From: JAWWPG01 sp033850885 | GTDB taxonomy: Bacteria > Actinomycetota > Actinomycetes > Propionibacteriales > Nocardioidaceae | DNA: 64,000 bases | NCBI GenBank assembly: GCA_033850885.1 | Contig: JAWWPG010000006.1 | Coordinates: 1 to 64,000, forward strand | Reading direction: 5' to 3' | Part shown: piece after piece, positions 33,822 to 42,500 of the stretch | Position numbering within the stretch: the stretch's first letter is position 1 | How the letters are laid out: each line of letters opens with the position of its first letter | Notes under the pieces: generated by a model | Seen by the model: the letters and a program-made list of their open reading frames with translations, nothing else | Database searches by the model: none | What the model was told of the DNA's origin: nothing | Program-made: the position numbers and the translations under genes

Positions 33822-34445
33822 CTACCCGTAGGTGGGCTGCTGCGGCCAACCCGGCGGGGAGTCCTCCCAATCCTGCTGCCGGCCGTACGGTGTCAGGTCC
33901 ATGATGTTGTGGTCGAAGAGCAGGTGGTCAACGCCTCGGCTGGTGGTGAAGTACGTCCGGTAGACCTCGTCGCCGTCGCGAAGGAACACGCTCAAGCCGA
34001 AGCCACCACCCACACCGCAGTCGTCACTGAACGAGGTTCCACGCGACGACACGAACGGCACCGACCAGCCCATCCGTTGCTTGTAGGCTTCGATCTGGGC
34101 CAGTGGCATGTTCGACACGTTGACGAACGTGATGTCACCGTCGTTCACTCCCGCCAGGTTGCTCACGCTGTTCGTGAAGTTGGTGCAGCCCGGACAGAAG
34201 TCATCCGGACCGAGATCCATGAACTGGTACACCACCAGCTGGCGGCGACCGTCGAACAGGTCGAGCAGCGACAAGCTTCCGGTCGGGCCCTCGAACACAT
34301 AGTCGGCTTCGAACCTGACCATCGACATCCGCCGCCGTCGCGCCGCCAACGCATCCGAGGCGTGCGTGAGCTCCTTCTCCGCCTCGAGCAGCTCGTCACG
34401 AGCCTGCTGCCACTCCTCGGCCGATACGACTGGCGGCATGGACAT
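33822..34445 (-). CDS. DUF899 (thioredoxin-like) protein
   Basis: A 207-residue protein with the DUF899 pattern: ARDELLEAEKELTHASDALAA at the start (in two blocks), MVRFEADYVFEGP, then MDLGPDDFCPGCTNFTNSV and GWSVPFVSSRG. The fold is thioredoxin-like, with CPGC in the place of a CxxC active site. Function is unknown; a redox role is plausible. The ATG at 34445 has AGGAGG six bases upstream. Confidence 0.88.
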   Translation of the reverse strand: MSMPPVVSAEEWQQARDELLEAEKELTHASDALAARRRRMSMVRFEADYVFEGPTGSLSLLDLFDGRRQLVVYQFMDLGPDDFCPGCTNFTNSVSNLAGVNDGDITFVNVSNMPLAQIEAYKQRMGWSVPFVSSRGTSFSDDCGVGGGFGLSVFLRDGDEVYRTYFTTSRGVDHLLFDHNIMDLTPYGRQQDWEDSPPGWPQQPTYG

Positions 34446-34656
34446 GACCTGCCTCCTGGTGCTTCCGGTGAATCTTCTCCCGACGGTGTGCACAACCTCG
34501 CGATTCTCGCACAACCCTGAGGGCTGCTCTCCCGGGTGTGAAGGGTGGAAGGTCAGGCTGGCCGGCACCGATCGAGGCGCACTCGGCCATCGCGCTCGTC
34601 GTTGGCGCCTCAGCTGAACGTCATACCTGTCGGTGCCGTCCTCAGCGCCTCCCGGG

Positions 34657-34887
34657 CTACCGCCGAAGCAGGCGCTCCCCGAGGGCGTCCGCGATGCGTT
34701 GGTACATCTCGTGCGTCCCCGGCGGAGGGATCGGGCCTGGAGTGCTCTCCACCAGCACGACGTCGAGCTCGCAGACCCCGGCAATGTCCGCCAGCTGTCT
34801 CATGGTGAGCCCGGTCCTGCGGCGCATCTCTTGCAGCACGTCCGCGAGCGCGTAGTCTTCCATTCCCCGCCACCCCCCGGTAGTCAT
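34657..34887 (-). CDS. Small helix-turn-helix protein
   Basis: A 76-residue protein started at the ATG 34887 with GGAGG eight bases upstream. The helix-turn-helix is LQEMRRRTGLTMRQLADIAG, followed by a third helix and MYQRIADALGERLLRR, similar to Xre/Cro-type DNA-binding proteins. It has no effector domain and no obvious target; the 505-base stretch upstream of its start may contain its operator. Confidence 0.7.
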   Translation of the reverse strand: MTTGGWRGMEDYALADVLQEMRRRTGLTMRQLADIAGVCELDVVLVESTPGPIPPPGTHEMYQRIADALGERLLRR

Positions 34888-35392
34888 GACGTCATCCTCC
34901 CCCGGCTCGGCCGGGTCCGCACCGTGAACGGATATATACGCCTTTGTTTCTGGCTGCTGGGGGCCATGGCACGGCACCAGACGGGCCTACAACTCGCCAG
35001 CAGGCACCAAACGTCTCCGCCGCCGAAGGGGTGTTCAGGCGACGGAGACTCTTGAAGGAGGCACACCTCCTGCCTCCGCGGCGGGGAGCTGCCCGAGGGC
35101 GGCACTTGCCGGAGAGCGACCCTGTCAGGTGGTCGCCTCACCCGACAGGGCCTAGGGAGCCCCTTCTACCCCTGCTCCAGAGATTCCCCTCCCGATCTCC
35201 GGAGCCCCATCGATCGCTACCTGCGCGACCGATAGGCAGTTGATACCCGAAAGTAGAGGATTGAAACCTCCGTGGGGACTTTCACTGATTCGCAGGCCGG
35301 CATCCGATTGCCATGGTGGCGCAGCAGGGCATCCGGTCCTCGTTCAGCCGCGGCTGCGGCTCCGCTACCCGACGATTCTCACCACACGTGGC
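34888..35392. other. Non-coding stretch with one repeated hairpin
   Basis: No convincing gene is seen on either strand. It contains an AT-rich patch (GGATATATACGCC near 34931), possibly the promoter of the small HTH gene, and the hairpin at 35120-35150. The remainder has no structure I can name. Confidence 0.6.
35120..35150. repeat. Hairpin CCCTGTCAGGTG...CACCCGACAGGG
   Basis: Twelve-base arms with one mismatch and a 7-base loop. The left arm is identical to the left arm of the hairpin at 41768-41801, with GG or GA in front and GGCC-type flanks behind, so the two are copies of the same element about 6.6 kb apart. Confidence 0.75.
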
Positions 35393-35575
35393 TCATGGCA
35401 GCCCGTTCGCGGCAACCGCGTCGTCTCGGCAGCGGTACTGCTGCATCGCCACCACCTGTCCGTGCGCCACCGTGATCCCAGTGGCGGCCTCGGGTGAGTC
35501 GGGACCACCCATCGCCTGACGTAGGTCTCGCAAAGCGAGGACGCCGGCGGGTCCACTCTGCTGGGAAGGCGACAT
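35393..35575 (-). CDS. Small hypothetical protein coupled to the DoxX gene
   Basis: A 60-codon frame whose ATG shares one base with the DoxX stop (TGATG), a spacing that suggests coupled translation. The product is soluble, without a membrane segment or a motif I recognise. Codon use is moderately GC3-rich. It may equally be a chance frame; the coupling is the only strong argument. Confidence 0.4.
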   Translation of the reverse strand: MSPSQQSGPAGVLALRDLRQAMGGPDSPEAATGITVAHGQVVAMQQYRCRDDAVAANGLP

Positions 35576-35997
35576 CAATGGGAGTCGGGCGATCTGGGGG
35601 TGTCTGCGACCAGACCGACCCCGATGCCGAGCATCCAGACATCCTTGCTGACCCCTGTTCCGGCCTGGGTGGGCCAGATGCTGCCCGGCTTGTGCAGGGC
35701 GGGGGTACGCAGGTACATCGTCAGGAGGCCACCGGCAAAAGCGGTGAGGGAGGCGCCAGCGATCCTGTTGGGAACGATGGGTATGAGCAGAGCTGTCCCG
35801 ATCGCGATCTCGGCGCCCGCGAGCGCTTTGAGGAATGTTGTCGGCCGTACCTTTTGGAGGAAGGGATAGGCGCCGGTGGCCATGCCGTGCAGAGCTGTTG
35901 CTTGGTCCTCGTCACCGGACCACTTGCCCAAGCCGGCGTGGAGGATGAAAGCCCCGGTGGCCAACCGGGTGGGGACATTGCGGGGGGCTATCGACAT
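35575..35997 (-). CDS. DoxX-family membrane protein
   Basis: A 140-residue protein with four predicted membrane helices and the DoxX-like N-terminal pattern TRLATGAFILHAGLGKW, then FLKALAGAEIAIGTALLIPI. DoxX proteins are linked to redox or thiol stress but their exact role varies. It follows the DinB-type gene by 21 bases on the minus strand, so the two (and the small gene after it) form one operon divergent from a TetR regulator. Confidence 0.85.
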   Translation of the reverse strand: MSIAPRNVPTRLATGAFILHAGLGKWSGDEDQATALHGMATGAYPFLQKVRPTTFLKALAGAEIAIGTALLIPIVPNRIAGASLTAFAGGLLTMYLRTPALHKPGSIWPTQAGTGVSKDVWMLGIGVGLVADTPRSPDSH

Positions 35998-36018
35998 GAT
36001 GAGTCCTCTGTGTCGAGG

Positions 36019-36822
36019 TCAGAAACCAGGGAACGCTGCGCGAAGGGTGTCCAGCGTGACACCGTCGGCTTGCACGGATCCGGCGGCGGTGTGGTCGGAG
36101 TCGAGCCGGCCGTAGATCAGCCGAACGAACGCATCAGCGGTCAACCGCAGGGTCGCCGTCGGCGCTGACGTTGGTGGGCCAGGGATCAGCCGCGCGGTAT
36201 CGGTGGTGCATGCGAGCACGAACTCGTGGTCAGGCTGGCTCGTCACGACGTGTACGGTGACGGGCTCGCGCGCGCCCTTCCCGACACGTTCAACCAGCCT
36301 GGGGAGGTCGACGATGATGAGGGAAGTCGCCTCGTCAGGGAGCGTCGCAGCGGGATCGAGAACGACGTCGATGTCCCAGGTGTGCACCGCGTGTTCGGCA
36401 AGGCGCATCCGTAGCAACTCTGGCAGCGTCTTTTCTGCACCGAGGAAGTCCAGGTGCCAGCGCTCCCAGTCGTCGGTCGTCAGCCGTCCAAGTCTGTCGA
36501 CAAAGGCAGCGTCTGCCTGCACGGCGTCTCGGGACTGCTGGACGGCGGTCTTGGCGTTCCAGATCTCCCAGACCGGCTTGAACTGGTCCAGTCCCGGAGC
36601 GGGTTGCTCACGCAGTCCGGCGTCGAGCACCAGACTGAATATGTCTGCGCCGGACCCAAGATGGGAGGCGACCTGCGCGATGGTCCAGTCGTCGTCGTAG
36701 GACGGATCACTGACGTGTTCGTCATCGACCTCGTTGAGGGCTGCAACGAGGTGCAGATGGGAACTGTGCAGCGCCTCGAGTACGTCGCGGCCCGCAAGCT
36801 CAGCAGAAGTACTCGGGTTCAT
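36019..36822 (-). CDS. Maleylpyruvate isomerase-family (DinB-like, mycothiol-dependent) enzyme
   Basis: A 267-residue protein of the actinobacterial MDMPI/DinB group. The N-terminal four-helix bundle has DDDWTIAQVASHLGSGADIF and LAEHAVHTWDIDVVLD, with histidines placed like the metal triad (SHL, EHAVH). The C-terminal domain ends with TLRLTADAFVRLIYGRLD, the usual MDMPI tail. Such enzymes use mycothiol as cofactor in isomerisation or S-transfer reactions. The substrate is unknown. It is divergent from a TetR gene and cotranscribed with DoxX, so the operon may respond to an electrophile. Confidence 0.88.
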   Translation of the reverse strand: MNPSTSAELAGRDVLEALHSSHLHLVAALNEVDDEHVSDPSYDDDWTIAQVASHLGSGADIFSLVLDAGLREQPAPGLDQFKPVWEIWNAKTAVQQSRDAVQADAAFVDRLGRLTTDDWERWHLDFLGAEKTLPELLRMRLAEHAVHTWDIDVVLDPAATLPDEATSLIIVDLPRLVERVGKGAREPVTVHVVTSQPDHEFVLACTTDTARLIPGPPTSAPTATLRLTADAFVRLIYGRLDSDHTAAGSVQADGVTLDTLRAAFPGF

Positions 36823-37021
36823 CGCGTGACCACGATGTTGGCGAGCTCTCCCCTTACCCCCAGGTCATCGCGACCGGGCCGCCGGAGACATCCGCGTCCT
36901 GCCCCGACCAATGCACGCATCGCCACCATCCTCGCCAGAAAGCAACCGGGGCCGGTTTCCCCGCATCTCCCGAACGTAGCAGAAGCGGGGAGATGTCCCT
37001 ACTTTGGGGTACGTTGATCTC

Positions 37022-37684
37022 ATGTCAGCCCCGGTCCACGCTGGTGTCCGGCTGCGTGTCGATGCTGCCCGCAACCGGCAGGCGATCGTGGACGCGGCCC
37101 GGCGGCTGTACGGTCAGCGGGGCCTCGGTGTGCCGTTCGACGAGATCGCCAGGCTCGCCGGCGTGGGCAACGCGACGCTATACCGGCATTTTCCGACCCG
37201 CTGTTCCCTGGTCTCCGCTGTGTTTGCGGAGACCTTGCGCCAGGTCGTGCAGGCGGCCGAGGACGCGTTGCTCGCCTCGGATCCTTGGGTCGGGTTCGCT
37301 CAGCACGTCTTGTGTCTCGCTCGGCTCCAGGCGGCCGACCGGGGGCTCGCTGACCTGCTCACCACCGAGGTGAACGGAGCACCTGAGTTGGAGAACCTCA
37401 GGTCGAGCGCGTATCAGAAGTTCGTACGCATCGCGGACCGGGCGAAACGCAACGGCGCGCTACGCCCGGACTTCGTCCCCGAGGACATCGTCTTGTTACT
37501 GATGGCGAACGCCGGGCTCGTCCACCGAACCGCCGAGACGGCACCGGACGCCTGGAATCGGTTCATTCACATCGCGCTCGATGGACTGCGTACAGCCGCC
37601 GCCACCTCCGGGCCGCCCTCACCCGGCCGGAGGGCTGTGCGCCGCGCGATGACCCAGTTCGGTGGCGACCTCGGGTACCGCTGA
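37022..37684 (+). CDS. TetR-family regulator
   Basis: A 220-residue regulator. The N-terminal HTH is FDEIARLAGVGNATLYRHFP after AIVDAARRLYGQRG. The C-terminal part is the SbtR/TetR_C type (RLQAADRGLADLLTT, EDIVLLLMANAGLVHRTAE). It lies divergently 199 bases from the DinB/DoxX operon, the likely target together with itself. A GGGA-GATG-TCCC palindrome (36990-37001) about 20 bases before the start is a candidate operator. A GTG at 37004 is an alternative start. Confidence 0.88.
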   Translation: MSAPVHAGVRLRVDAARNRQAIVDAARRLYGQRGLGVPFDEIARLAGVGNATLYRHFPTRCSLVSAVFAETLRQVVQAAEDALLASDPWVGFAQHVLCLARLQAADRGLADLLTTEVNGAPELENLRSSAYQKFVRIADRAKRNGALRPDFVPEDIVLLLMANAGLVHRTAETAPDAWNRFIHIALDGLRTAAATSGPPSPGRRAVRRAMTQFGGDLGYR

Positions 37685-37741
37685 TCAACAACATGGGCAG
37701 GGTGCCCTCGCCGCGATCACGGGATGAGGAGGCCATGGTGC

Positions 37742-38188
37742 TCAGTCGGCCCGCCAGCGCGCCTGGGATTCGTCGTACTCTGCAAGTCGCCACAGCATCG
37801 CCCGCCGCGGACGCAAGCGCCACAGCACGTCGAAGTCCGGGTCCGTGCTCGGAAGATACTGGGCGTCTTCCGGCGAGGCGTACTTCGCGTCCAAGGCGCG
37901 CAGGATGCCCGGGTGTCCTCCTGGCAGCCCGATGTCGTCCAAGAGTCCGTTAACGATGACGACCTCCTCGGGGCTCTCGAGGTGGACCACGACCTGAGGA
38001 TTGGCGGCCACGTGCCTGGCCTTGGCGGTGCGACGTTCGCTGAAGAGGTAGAGGTCGTGGCTCACAACGGCACCCCACACGGGGACCGCATGGGGCGAGC
38101 CGTCCGGGTCGCAGGTGCCCAGCCAGTAGCTCCGAGCGGCGTCCAGCCTGTCGGCGACCTCGGCCCACGGAATGTCCCTCGGTGTCAT
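37742..38188 (-). CDS. Pyridoxamine-5'-phosphate-oxidase-like flavin/F420 protein
   Basis: A 148-residue split-barrel protein. Conserved parts are SYWLGTCDPDGSPHAVPVWG, DLYLFSERRTAKARHVAANP and VVVHLES. This group in Actinobacteria binds FMN or F420 and reduces diverse substrates. The ATG at 38188 has GGGGAG immediately before it, too close for a normal ribosome site, and CATACT lies about 10 bases upstream. It may therefore be translated from a leaderless transcript. Confidence 0.82.
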   Translation of the reverse strand: MTPRDIPWAEVADRLDAARSYWLGTCDPDGSPHAVPVWGAVVSHDLYLFSERRTAKARHVAANPQVVVHLESPEEVVIVNGLLDDIGLPGGHPGILRALDAKYASPEDAQYLPSTDPDFDVLWRLRPRRAMLWRLAEYDESQARWRAD

Positions 38189-38292
38189 CTCCCCAGTATG
38201 AGCAGGGCGGGCGGCTCGCGGTTCGCTGAGTCGTCCAGGATGGCCCTGTTGGACGCGGTCCGCGCGTGCCACGCTCACGACTGGGAGGCGGA

Positions 38293-39306
38293 ATGACCGA
38301 AGCTGACGACGTCGTCTGGATGGTGCGGGGTGCTTGGGTGTCGCTCTGCGTCCGGGCGACGTGCGAGTTGGGCATCGTGGACGCGCTGGACGAGCCGCGG
38401 AGCCTGCAGGAGCTGGCCTCCCGGACGTCGTCGGACCCGGCTACTCTTGCCCGGCTGCTGCGAGTGCTGGTCGACCTCGGTTTGCTGGCCGTGGGGACCG
38501 ACGGCCGCTACGCGGCGACGACTCGGGGCGAGGTGCTCCGGGTCGAACACCCGAGTGGGGTCCGCAGTCTGGCGTTGATGCAGACGGTGTTGCCGAACCT
38601 GGCTGCCTGGCAGCACCTGGCGGACGCGGTACGCCGTGGAGGTGCGGTGTTCGAGAGCCTGCACGGGCTGACGAACTGGCAGTGGCTGGCCGCCCGTCCG
38701 GAGGAGGAGGCCATCTTCAACGCATCGATGGCGCGTCGGGCCACCCTCCAGGTCGCGGCTGTTCGCGCCGCCCGGGATCTCTCCGACGCCTCCCTGGTCG
38801 TCGATGTCGGCGGCGGGCAGGGAGCCATGTTGGCCGGCCTGCTCGCGGATGAGCCGTCGCTGCACGGGATCGTCGCCGACCGACCCGAGGTCGCCGCGGC
38901 GGCTACCGCCCAGCTGGCTGCTGCCGGCCTTGGCGACCGGGCGTGGGGAGAGCCGGCGGACTTCTTCGTCGCGGTGCCGACCGGCGGCGACGTCTACCTT
39001 CTGTCCAACGTCCTCCACGACTGGGACGACCCGGAAGCGATGTCGATCTTGCGGGCCGTCCACGCCGCGATGCGTCCCGAGGCGCACCTGCTCGTCGTCG
39101 AGAACGTCCTCGACGCACCGGGCCGTACGCCGTCACAACAGCGCGACGTCCACCTTGTCGACCTGCACATGCTTGTCATGTTCGGCGCACGAGAGCGCAC
39201 CAAGCGCGAGTACGAAGACCTCTTGGTGGCCGCAGGATTCGGCCCGGCCCTTCTCGCGCCCTCACCGAACACATGGAACGTCATCCAGACGCAGCCGATC
39301 AAGTAA
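38293..39306 (+). CDS. SAM-dependent methyltransferase (O-methyltransferase family 2)
   Basis: A 337-residue methyltransferase. An N-terminal winged-helix dimerisation domain (ATCELGIVDALDEPRSLQEL, LLRVLVDLGLL) is followed by a Rossmann domain with the SAM loop SLVVDVGGGQGAMLA (about residues 160-174) and DWDDPEAMSILRAVHAAM, typical of enzymes that methylate hydroxyl groups on aromatic or polyketide products. ATG 38293 with GGAGG upstream. No biosynthetic cluster is adjacent, so the substrate is open. Confidence 0.88.
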   Translation: MTEADDVVWMVRGAWVSLCVRATCELGIVDALDEPRSLQELASRTSSDPATLARLLRVLVDLGLLAVGTDGRYAATTRGEVLRVEHPSGVRSLALMQTVLPNLAAWQHLADAVRRGGAVFESLHGLTNWQWLAARPEEEAIFNASMARRATLQVAAVRAARDLSDASLVVDVGGGQGAMLAGLLADEPSLHGIVADRPEVAAAATAQLAAAGLGDRAWGEPADFFVAVPTGGDVYLLSNVLHDWDDPEAMSILRAVHAAMRPEAHLLVVENVLDAPGRTPSQQRDVHLVDLHMLVMFGARERTKREYEDLLVAAGFGPALLAPSPNTWNVIQTQPIK

Positions 39307-39354
39307 CCACTCGCGACCAGCGCCGATCGCGGCCTTAGAAGGTCCGCAGCGCCG

Positions 39355-40062
39355 TCACGCTTCCTGTGCTGCAGGCAGCGTTGTGCACACGCATGCCTTG
39401 TTACCGTCCTGGTCGGCGATCACGGTGTACGACGGCGCCTGGCTGTCATCGACGACGATCCCACCTGCGGTGACGGCCGCTGCGATGCGCTGCTCGGCCA
39501 CCTCGGGGGCCACCCAGACGTCGACGTGGAACCGCTGACGCGGGGTCTCGTGCTCGTCGGTGTCCTGGAACCACAGGATCGGCACCCGTCCTGTGGCGTC
39601 CCGGACGTCGTCGCCGATGGTCCCGCGGCCCTGGGCCTCGGTGCTCCCGGTCAGCAGGGCCGCCCACACCGGGGCGATAGTCGCGGGGTGCGCCGTGTCC
39701 AGGGCAAGCTCCATCGTGCTGATCGATGCCGGGTCGGCGTCGATCGCCTGCTCGGCGGCGATTTCGGTGACCTGTTGCGCGAGGTCGACGTCCTGCTGGG
39801 TCACCCATTCGACGACGTGCTCGGTGCCCTCGTCGTCGCGGTAGACGGCGTCGTCGCTGAGTAGCCTGAGATCGACGTACCTGTCGCCCATCGTCACTCT
39901 GGGATGGTGCCCGAGCACGTCGCCGGCCTTTCCCACTGCGGCGACGAACCGTAGGCCTGTACCGAAGTCGTCGACCAGGTAGCGGGCATGTAGCCCCTGA
40001 CCAAGCTTGCGCCAGTCGCGCAGGTTGGCGTCGGCGATCTGCTTGCCCGTCAGCATGTCCAT
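39355..40062 (-). CDS. Pterin-4a-carbinolamine dehydratase / VOC fusion
   Basis: A 235-residue two-domain protein. Residues 1-100 match pterin-4a-carbinolamine dehydratase: VDDFGTGLRFVAAVGKAGDVLGHHP (in two blocks), with the active-site histidines in GHHPRV and then YVDLRLLSDD. Residues 115-235 form a glyoxalase/VOC-like domain (MELALDTAHPATIAPVWAALL, DEHETPRQRFHVDVWV, ADQDGNKACV). The first domain dehydrates hydroxypterin cofactors or acts as a scaffold; the second may bind a metal or a small ligand. This architecture occurs in other Actinobacteria. No phenylalanine hydroxylase is in the window. Confidence 0.88.
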   Translation of the reverse strand: MDMLTGKQIADANLRDWRKLGQGLHARYLVDDFGTGLRFVAAVGKAGDVLGHHPRVTMGDRYVDLRLLSDDAVYRDDEGTEHVVEWVTQQDVDLAQQVTEIAAEQAIDADPASISTMELALDTAHPATIAPVWAALLTGSTEAQGRGTIGDDVRDATGRVPILWFQDTDEHETPRQRFHVDVWVAPEVAEQRIAAAVTAGGIVVDDSQAPSYTVIADQDGNKACVCTTLPAAQEA

Positions 40063-40244
40063 AGGCAGGACCCTAACCGGGATTCCGGACGATCAGCGTC
40101 CGAATCCGACTTCGACATCGACGACACGTCTCCGAGATCTTCCGGAGGCCGTCGCAGCTGGGACACGCGCTGCACAGACGGTGTCGCCGATGGTCGACCG
40201 AGTGCTCGTCACCGGTTTGGGTGTGATGGGAGAGGTTTCTTAGA

Positions 40245-40616
40245 TCAATCCTCCGGGTCTTTGGCGAACGTTGGGTGACAGAGCGTTCCCCAAGCAACAT
40301 CGGCAACGTACTGGCGGAGGGCTCCGCGTCGATCATTAGGTATCTTAGCGATTGGCTTCGTGTCGGCCACGTACGCTTCTCTCGCATCGCCTTGATGGGA
40401 AACGGGCTGGCCCTTGATCCACTGGCAGGCTCGATCGCCTTCGGCGAGGAACGTCTTTGACTCGGCCATCGCGAGAGAGTGCCAGCTTGGCCCCATACCA
40501 GTTGATACCTGACCGAGGAAGGCCAGCGGATCACGCCCGGCATCCGAGCCGCAAGCAGTGACGCCCGCGAGCAGCACCGAAGCCATGACGAGGCATGGCC
40601 ATACGGGGCCCAACAC
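40245..40616 (-). CDS. Small putative lipoprotein, DUF732-like
   Basis: About 123 residues from a GTG at 40616 (a longer start at 40706 is possible). The N-terminus is a lipoprotein-like signal, LVMASVLLAGVTACGSD. The mature part has two well-separated cysteines in ACQWIKGQ and GTLCHPTF, reminiscent of small exported DUF732 proteins. Function unknown. No ribosome binding site is obvious for either start. Confidence 0.55.
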   Translation of the reverse strand: MLGPVWPCLVMASVLLAGVTACGSDAGRDPLAFLGQVSTGMGPSWHSLAMAESKTFLAEGDRACQWIKGQPVSHQGDAREAYVADTKPIAKIPNDRRGALRQYVADVAWGTLCHPTFAKDPED

Positions 40617-40784
40617 AAGCGCAGTCGAACATCTCGGACGGCGTGCCGTCAATTTTGACGGCACAGGGGAAGTTGGCGGCATGAACGGACACCACTCCGA
40701 CTCCACCTGACTCGCTACCGACCCGTGCTCGCATCGGACACAACGGCCGTCAGGCGCGTGAGCAGCGGCGATTGGCGGTTCGGG

Positions 40785-40946
40785 TCACAGCAGCACGGTG
40801 ACCATCAGGAACACCCCCCACACGACAGCCGACACAGCCAGCACGATCACGACTCGATGACGCGTCTTCAGATAGGCATCCACCCGGAGGTAAGTGGACC
40901 GGGCCTGCCGCCACCAGGGGTCGCGCGGGTCGATGGGTGGGTTCAT
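40785..40946 (-). CDS. Small single-pass membrane protein
   Basis: A 53-residue protein whose ATG overlaps the previous stop as ATGA. It has a charged N-terminal half (RDPWWRQARSTYLRVDAYL) and one hydrophobic helix at the C-terminus (VVIVLAVSAVVWGVFLMVTVLL, in two parts). Coupling to the secreted His/Cys-rich protein upstream suggests the two are made together. Function unknown. Confidence 0.65.
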   Translation of the reverse strand: MNPPIDPRDPWWRQARSTYLRVDAYLKTRHRVVIVLAVSAVVWGVFLMVTVLL

Positions 40947-41737
40947 GGGTTTCGCGTTCCCTCGCTCGACGTGATCCAGACGTTGAACATCTCGATGAGT
41001 CCGGACCCGATCACGATGGGTGCTCCGGGTGGGAGGAGGAAGCACACCATGGTGTCTCCGCCCACGATCAGCACCTTGTCCGTCGTACTGAGCTTCGAGT
41101 CCAGCTGCCGGGCGGTGCTTTGGTGGTAGGCGCCTTCGCAGGACCAGTAGGGGACCATGCCGCCACCCGAACATGAGATCAGTCCCCGCTCGTGGCACCA
41201 CCAGCCCGGACCGCATCTGTCGTTGGGGTTGGCGATGGCGTCGGCCCTCCACCGCGCCTTCTGTGCCGTGCATCGGGCCGGGTGGTGCCGGCACCAGGCG
41301 GCGTGCGCCGCCTGGGCCAGGTGGATGAAACGAGCGGGGAACCGGAACGAATGGCTCAGCCGGTAGAAGTGGTGGGTCCGGTGGACCAGGTAGAAGTGCA
41401 TCTGGGTCGCCGTGTAGCACGGGTTGTCGGGGTCGTCGCAGGTATGGATGTGCTGGGGGGCTTTGCCGTAAGCCACGGCGTCGGGCTGGCGATGTGGCTG
41501 GGTGTGCCCACTGGCCGGGTTCATGCCCGCCAGACCCGCGACGAGAAAGACAGCCACCGCGACACCCGCGATCAGTCGTCTGACGCTGCGATGGCCCAGG
41601 CGGGACACGTCCATGAGCATCGTGGCCGCTTGGAAGGCACCGCCGTCACAGGAGATTGCGAGTTCTTCGTGCCAGGGCGGTCTGCCCTTGCCGGAATGAA
41701 CGGTGGAGCTGGATGGATTAGGGAATGCTGTAGCCAT
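40943..41737 (-). CDS. Exported His/Cys-rich hypothetical protein
   Basis: About 264 residues from the ATG at 41737, which has GGAGG eight bases upstream. A hydrophobic segment (RRLIAGVAVAVFLVAGLAG) begins about residue 53 and probably acts as a late signal or anchor; an ATG nearer to it may be the true start. The exported part is rich in His and Cys: HIHTCDDPDNPC, HFYLVHRTHHFYRLSH, AAWCRHHPARC and CGPGWWCHERGLISC. Another hydrophobic stretch lies near the C-terminus. The pattern suggests disulfide bonds or metal binding. I do not recognise the family. Confidence 0.65.
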   Translation of the reverse strand: MATAFPNPSSSTVHSGKGRPPWHEELAISCDGGAFQAATMLMDVSRLGHRSVRRLIAGVAVAVFLVAGLAGMNPASGHTQPHRQPDAVAYGKAPQHIHTCDDPDNPCYTATQMHFYLVHRTHHFYRLSHSFRFPARFIHLAQAAHAAWCRHHPARCTAQKARWRADAIANPNDRCGPGWWCHERGLISCSGGGMVPYWSCEGAYHQSTARQLDSKLSTTDKVLIVGGDTMVCFLLPPGAPIVIGSGLIEMFNVWITSSEGTRNP

Positions 41738-41767
41738 GGTGATGACCTCCACGCAGGTTGTCTCCAA

Positions 41768-41801
41768 GGCCCTGTCAGGTGTTCACGCACCTGACAGGGC
41801 C
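41768..41801. repeat. Perfect 14-bp-arm hairpin upstream of the exported protein gene
   Basis: GGCCCTGTCAGGTG-TTCACG-CACCTGACAGGGCC. It lies 31 bases before the ATG at 41737 and would sit in or near the 5' untranslated region, or serve as an operator. A close copy is at 35120-35150. Confidence 0.85.
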
Positions 41802-41954
41802 GCTAGCGACCAGTCCTACCGCAGACGCCTCAGACACGTCGAAGGCAGCCGCTCGCCCTGGGGAAAACCGCCTGCCGTCCACACGGGTGTGGATGCCCCT
41901 CAAGACGTCATGCCAAGACCACCACCCGCGGTTCGCCCGAGCCTGGGGTTTCCG

Positions 41955-42398
41955 TCAGCAGATGGTGCCGTCAGAAATGCAGTGTGCCGCCCGTCGTACC
42001 CCCCTCGTGTAGAACGGCATGTCCCATGGGGACGACACCGGCGAATGAACGAACGGTGTCCCCACTTGGCTCCTGGTGAGGGTGAGGATCGCTCGGGCAG
42101 TACGCAAATCCGAATCGCAGCTCACGTGTTTCGTTCTTGTCCCGACAGCTGTGACGCGGAGGCCTCCAGGAGCCTGCTGAGTGAACAGATCGCTGAAGTT
42201 GTCACAGCCGCCGTCGTATATCAGCAGGTTGTACACGCGAGGTGAGGGGTGATCGATGACAGCCCAGGGAAGGCTCACCGTCGATTGGTCCGACGTCCAT
42301 CGTACGAAGAGCAAGGCGAGGCCACCGGCGACGAGGACCAGCAAAGCGATCCTTCTCGCCACCGTATCTTCGCCGTACGCGCGCTTCGACGACCACAT
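41955..42398 (-). CDS. Membrane-anchored hypothetical protein
   Basis: About 147 residues from the ATG at 42398; an earlier in-frame start at 42428 exists. One N-terminal membrane helix (IALLVLVAGGLALLFVRW) is followed by an outer domain with cysteines in DGGCDNF, VSCDSD, AHCIS and the final residue. No family is recognised. It shares the style (short, exported, cysteine-bearing) of its neighbours at 40.2-41.7 kb. Confidence 0.55.
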   Translation of the reverse strand: MWSSKRAYGEDTVARRIALLVLVAGGLALLFVRWTSDQSTVSLPWAVIDHPSPRVYNLLIYDGGCDNFSDLFTQQAPGGLRVTAVGTRTKHVSCDSDLRTARAILTLTRSQVGTPFVHSPVSSPWDMPFYTRGVRRAAHCISDGTIC

Positions 42399-42500
42399 GC
42401 CCCCACCATCCGGCATCACCCACCCCAAAGACCATCGCCCGCTCCGATGTGTTCTCAGATCGTCGCTTGCACGGAAGAAACGTCACAATCATCATCGGAC

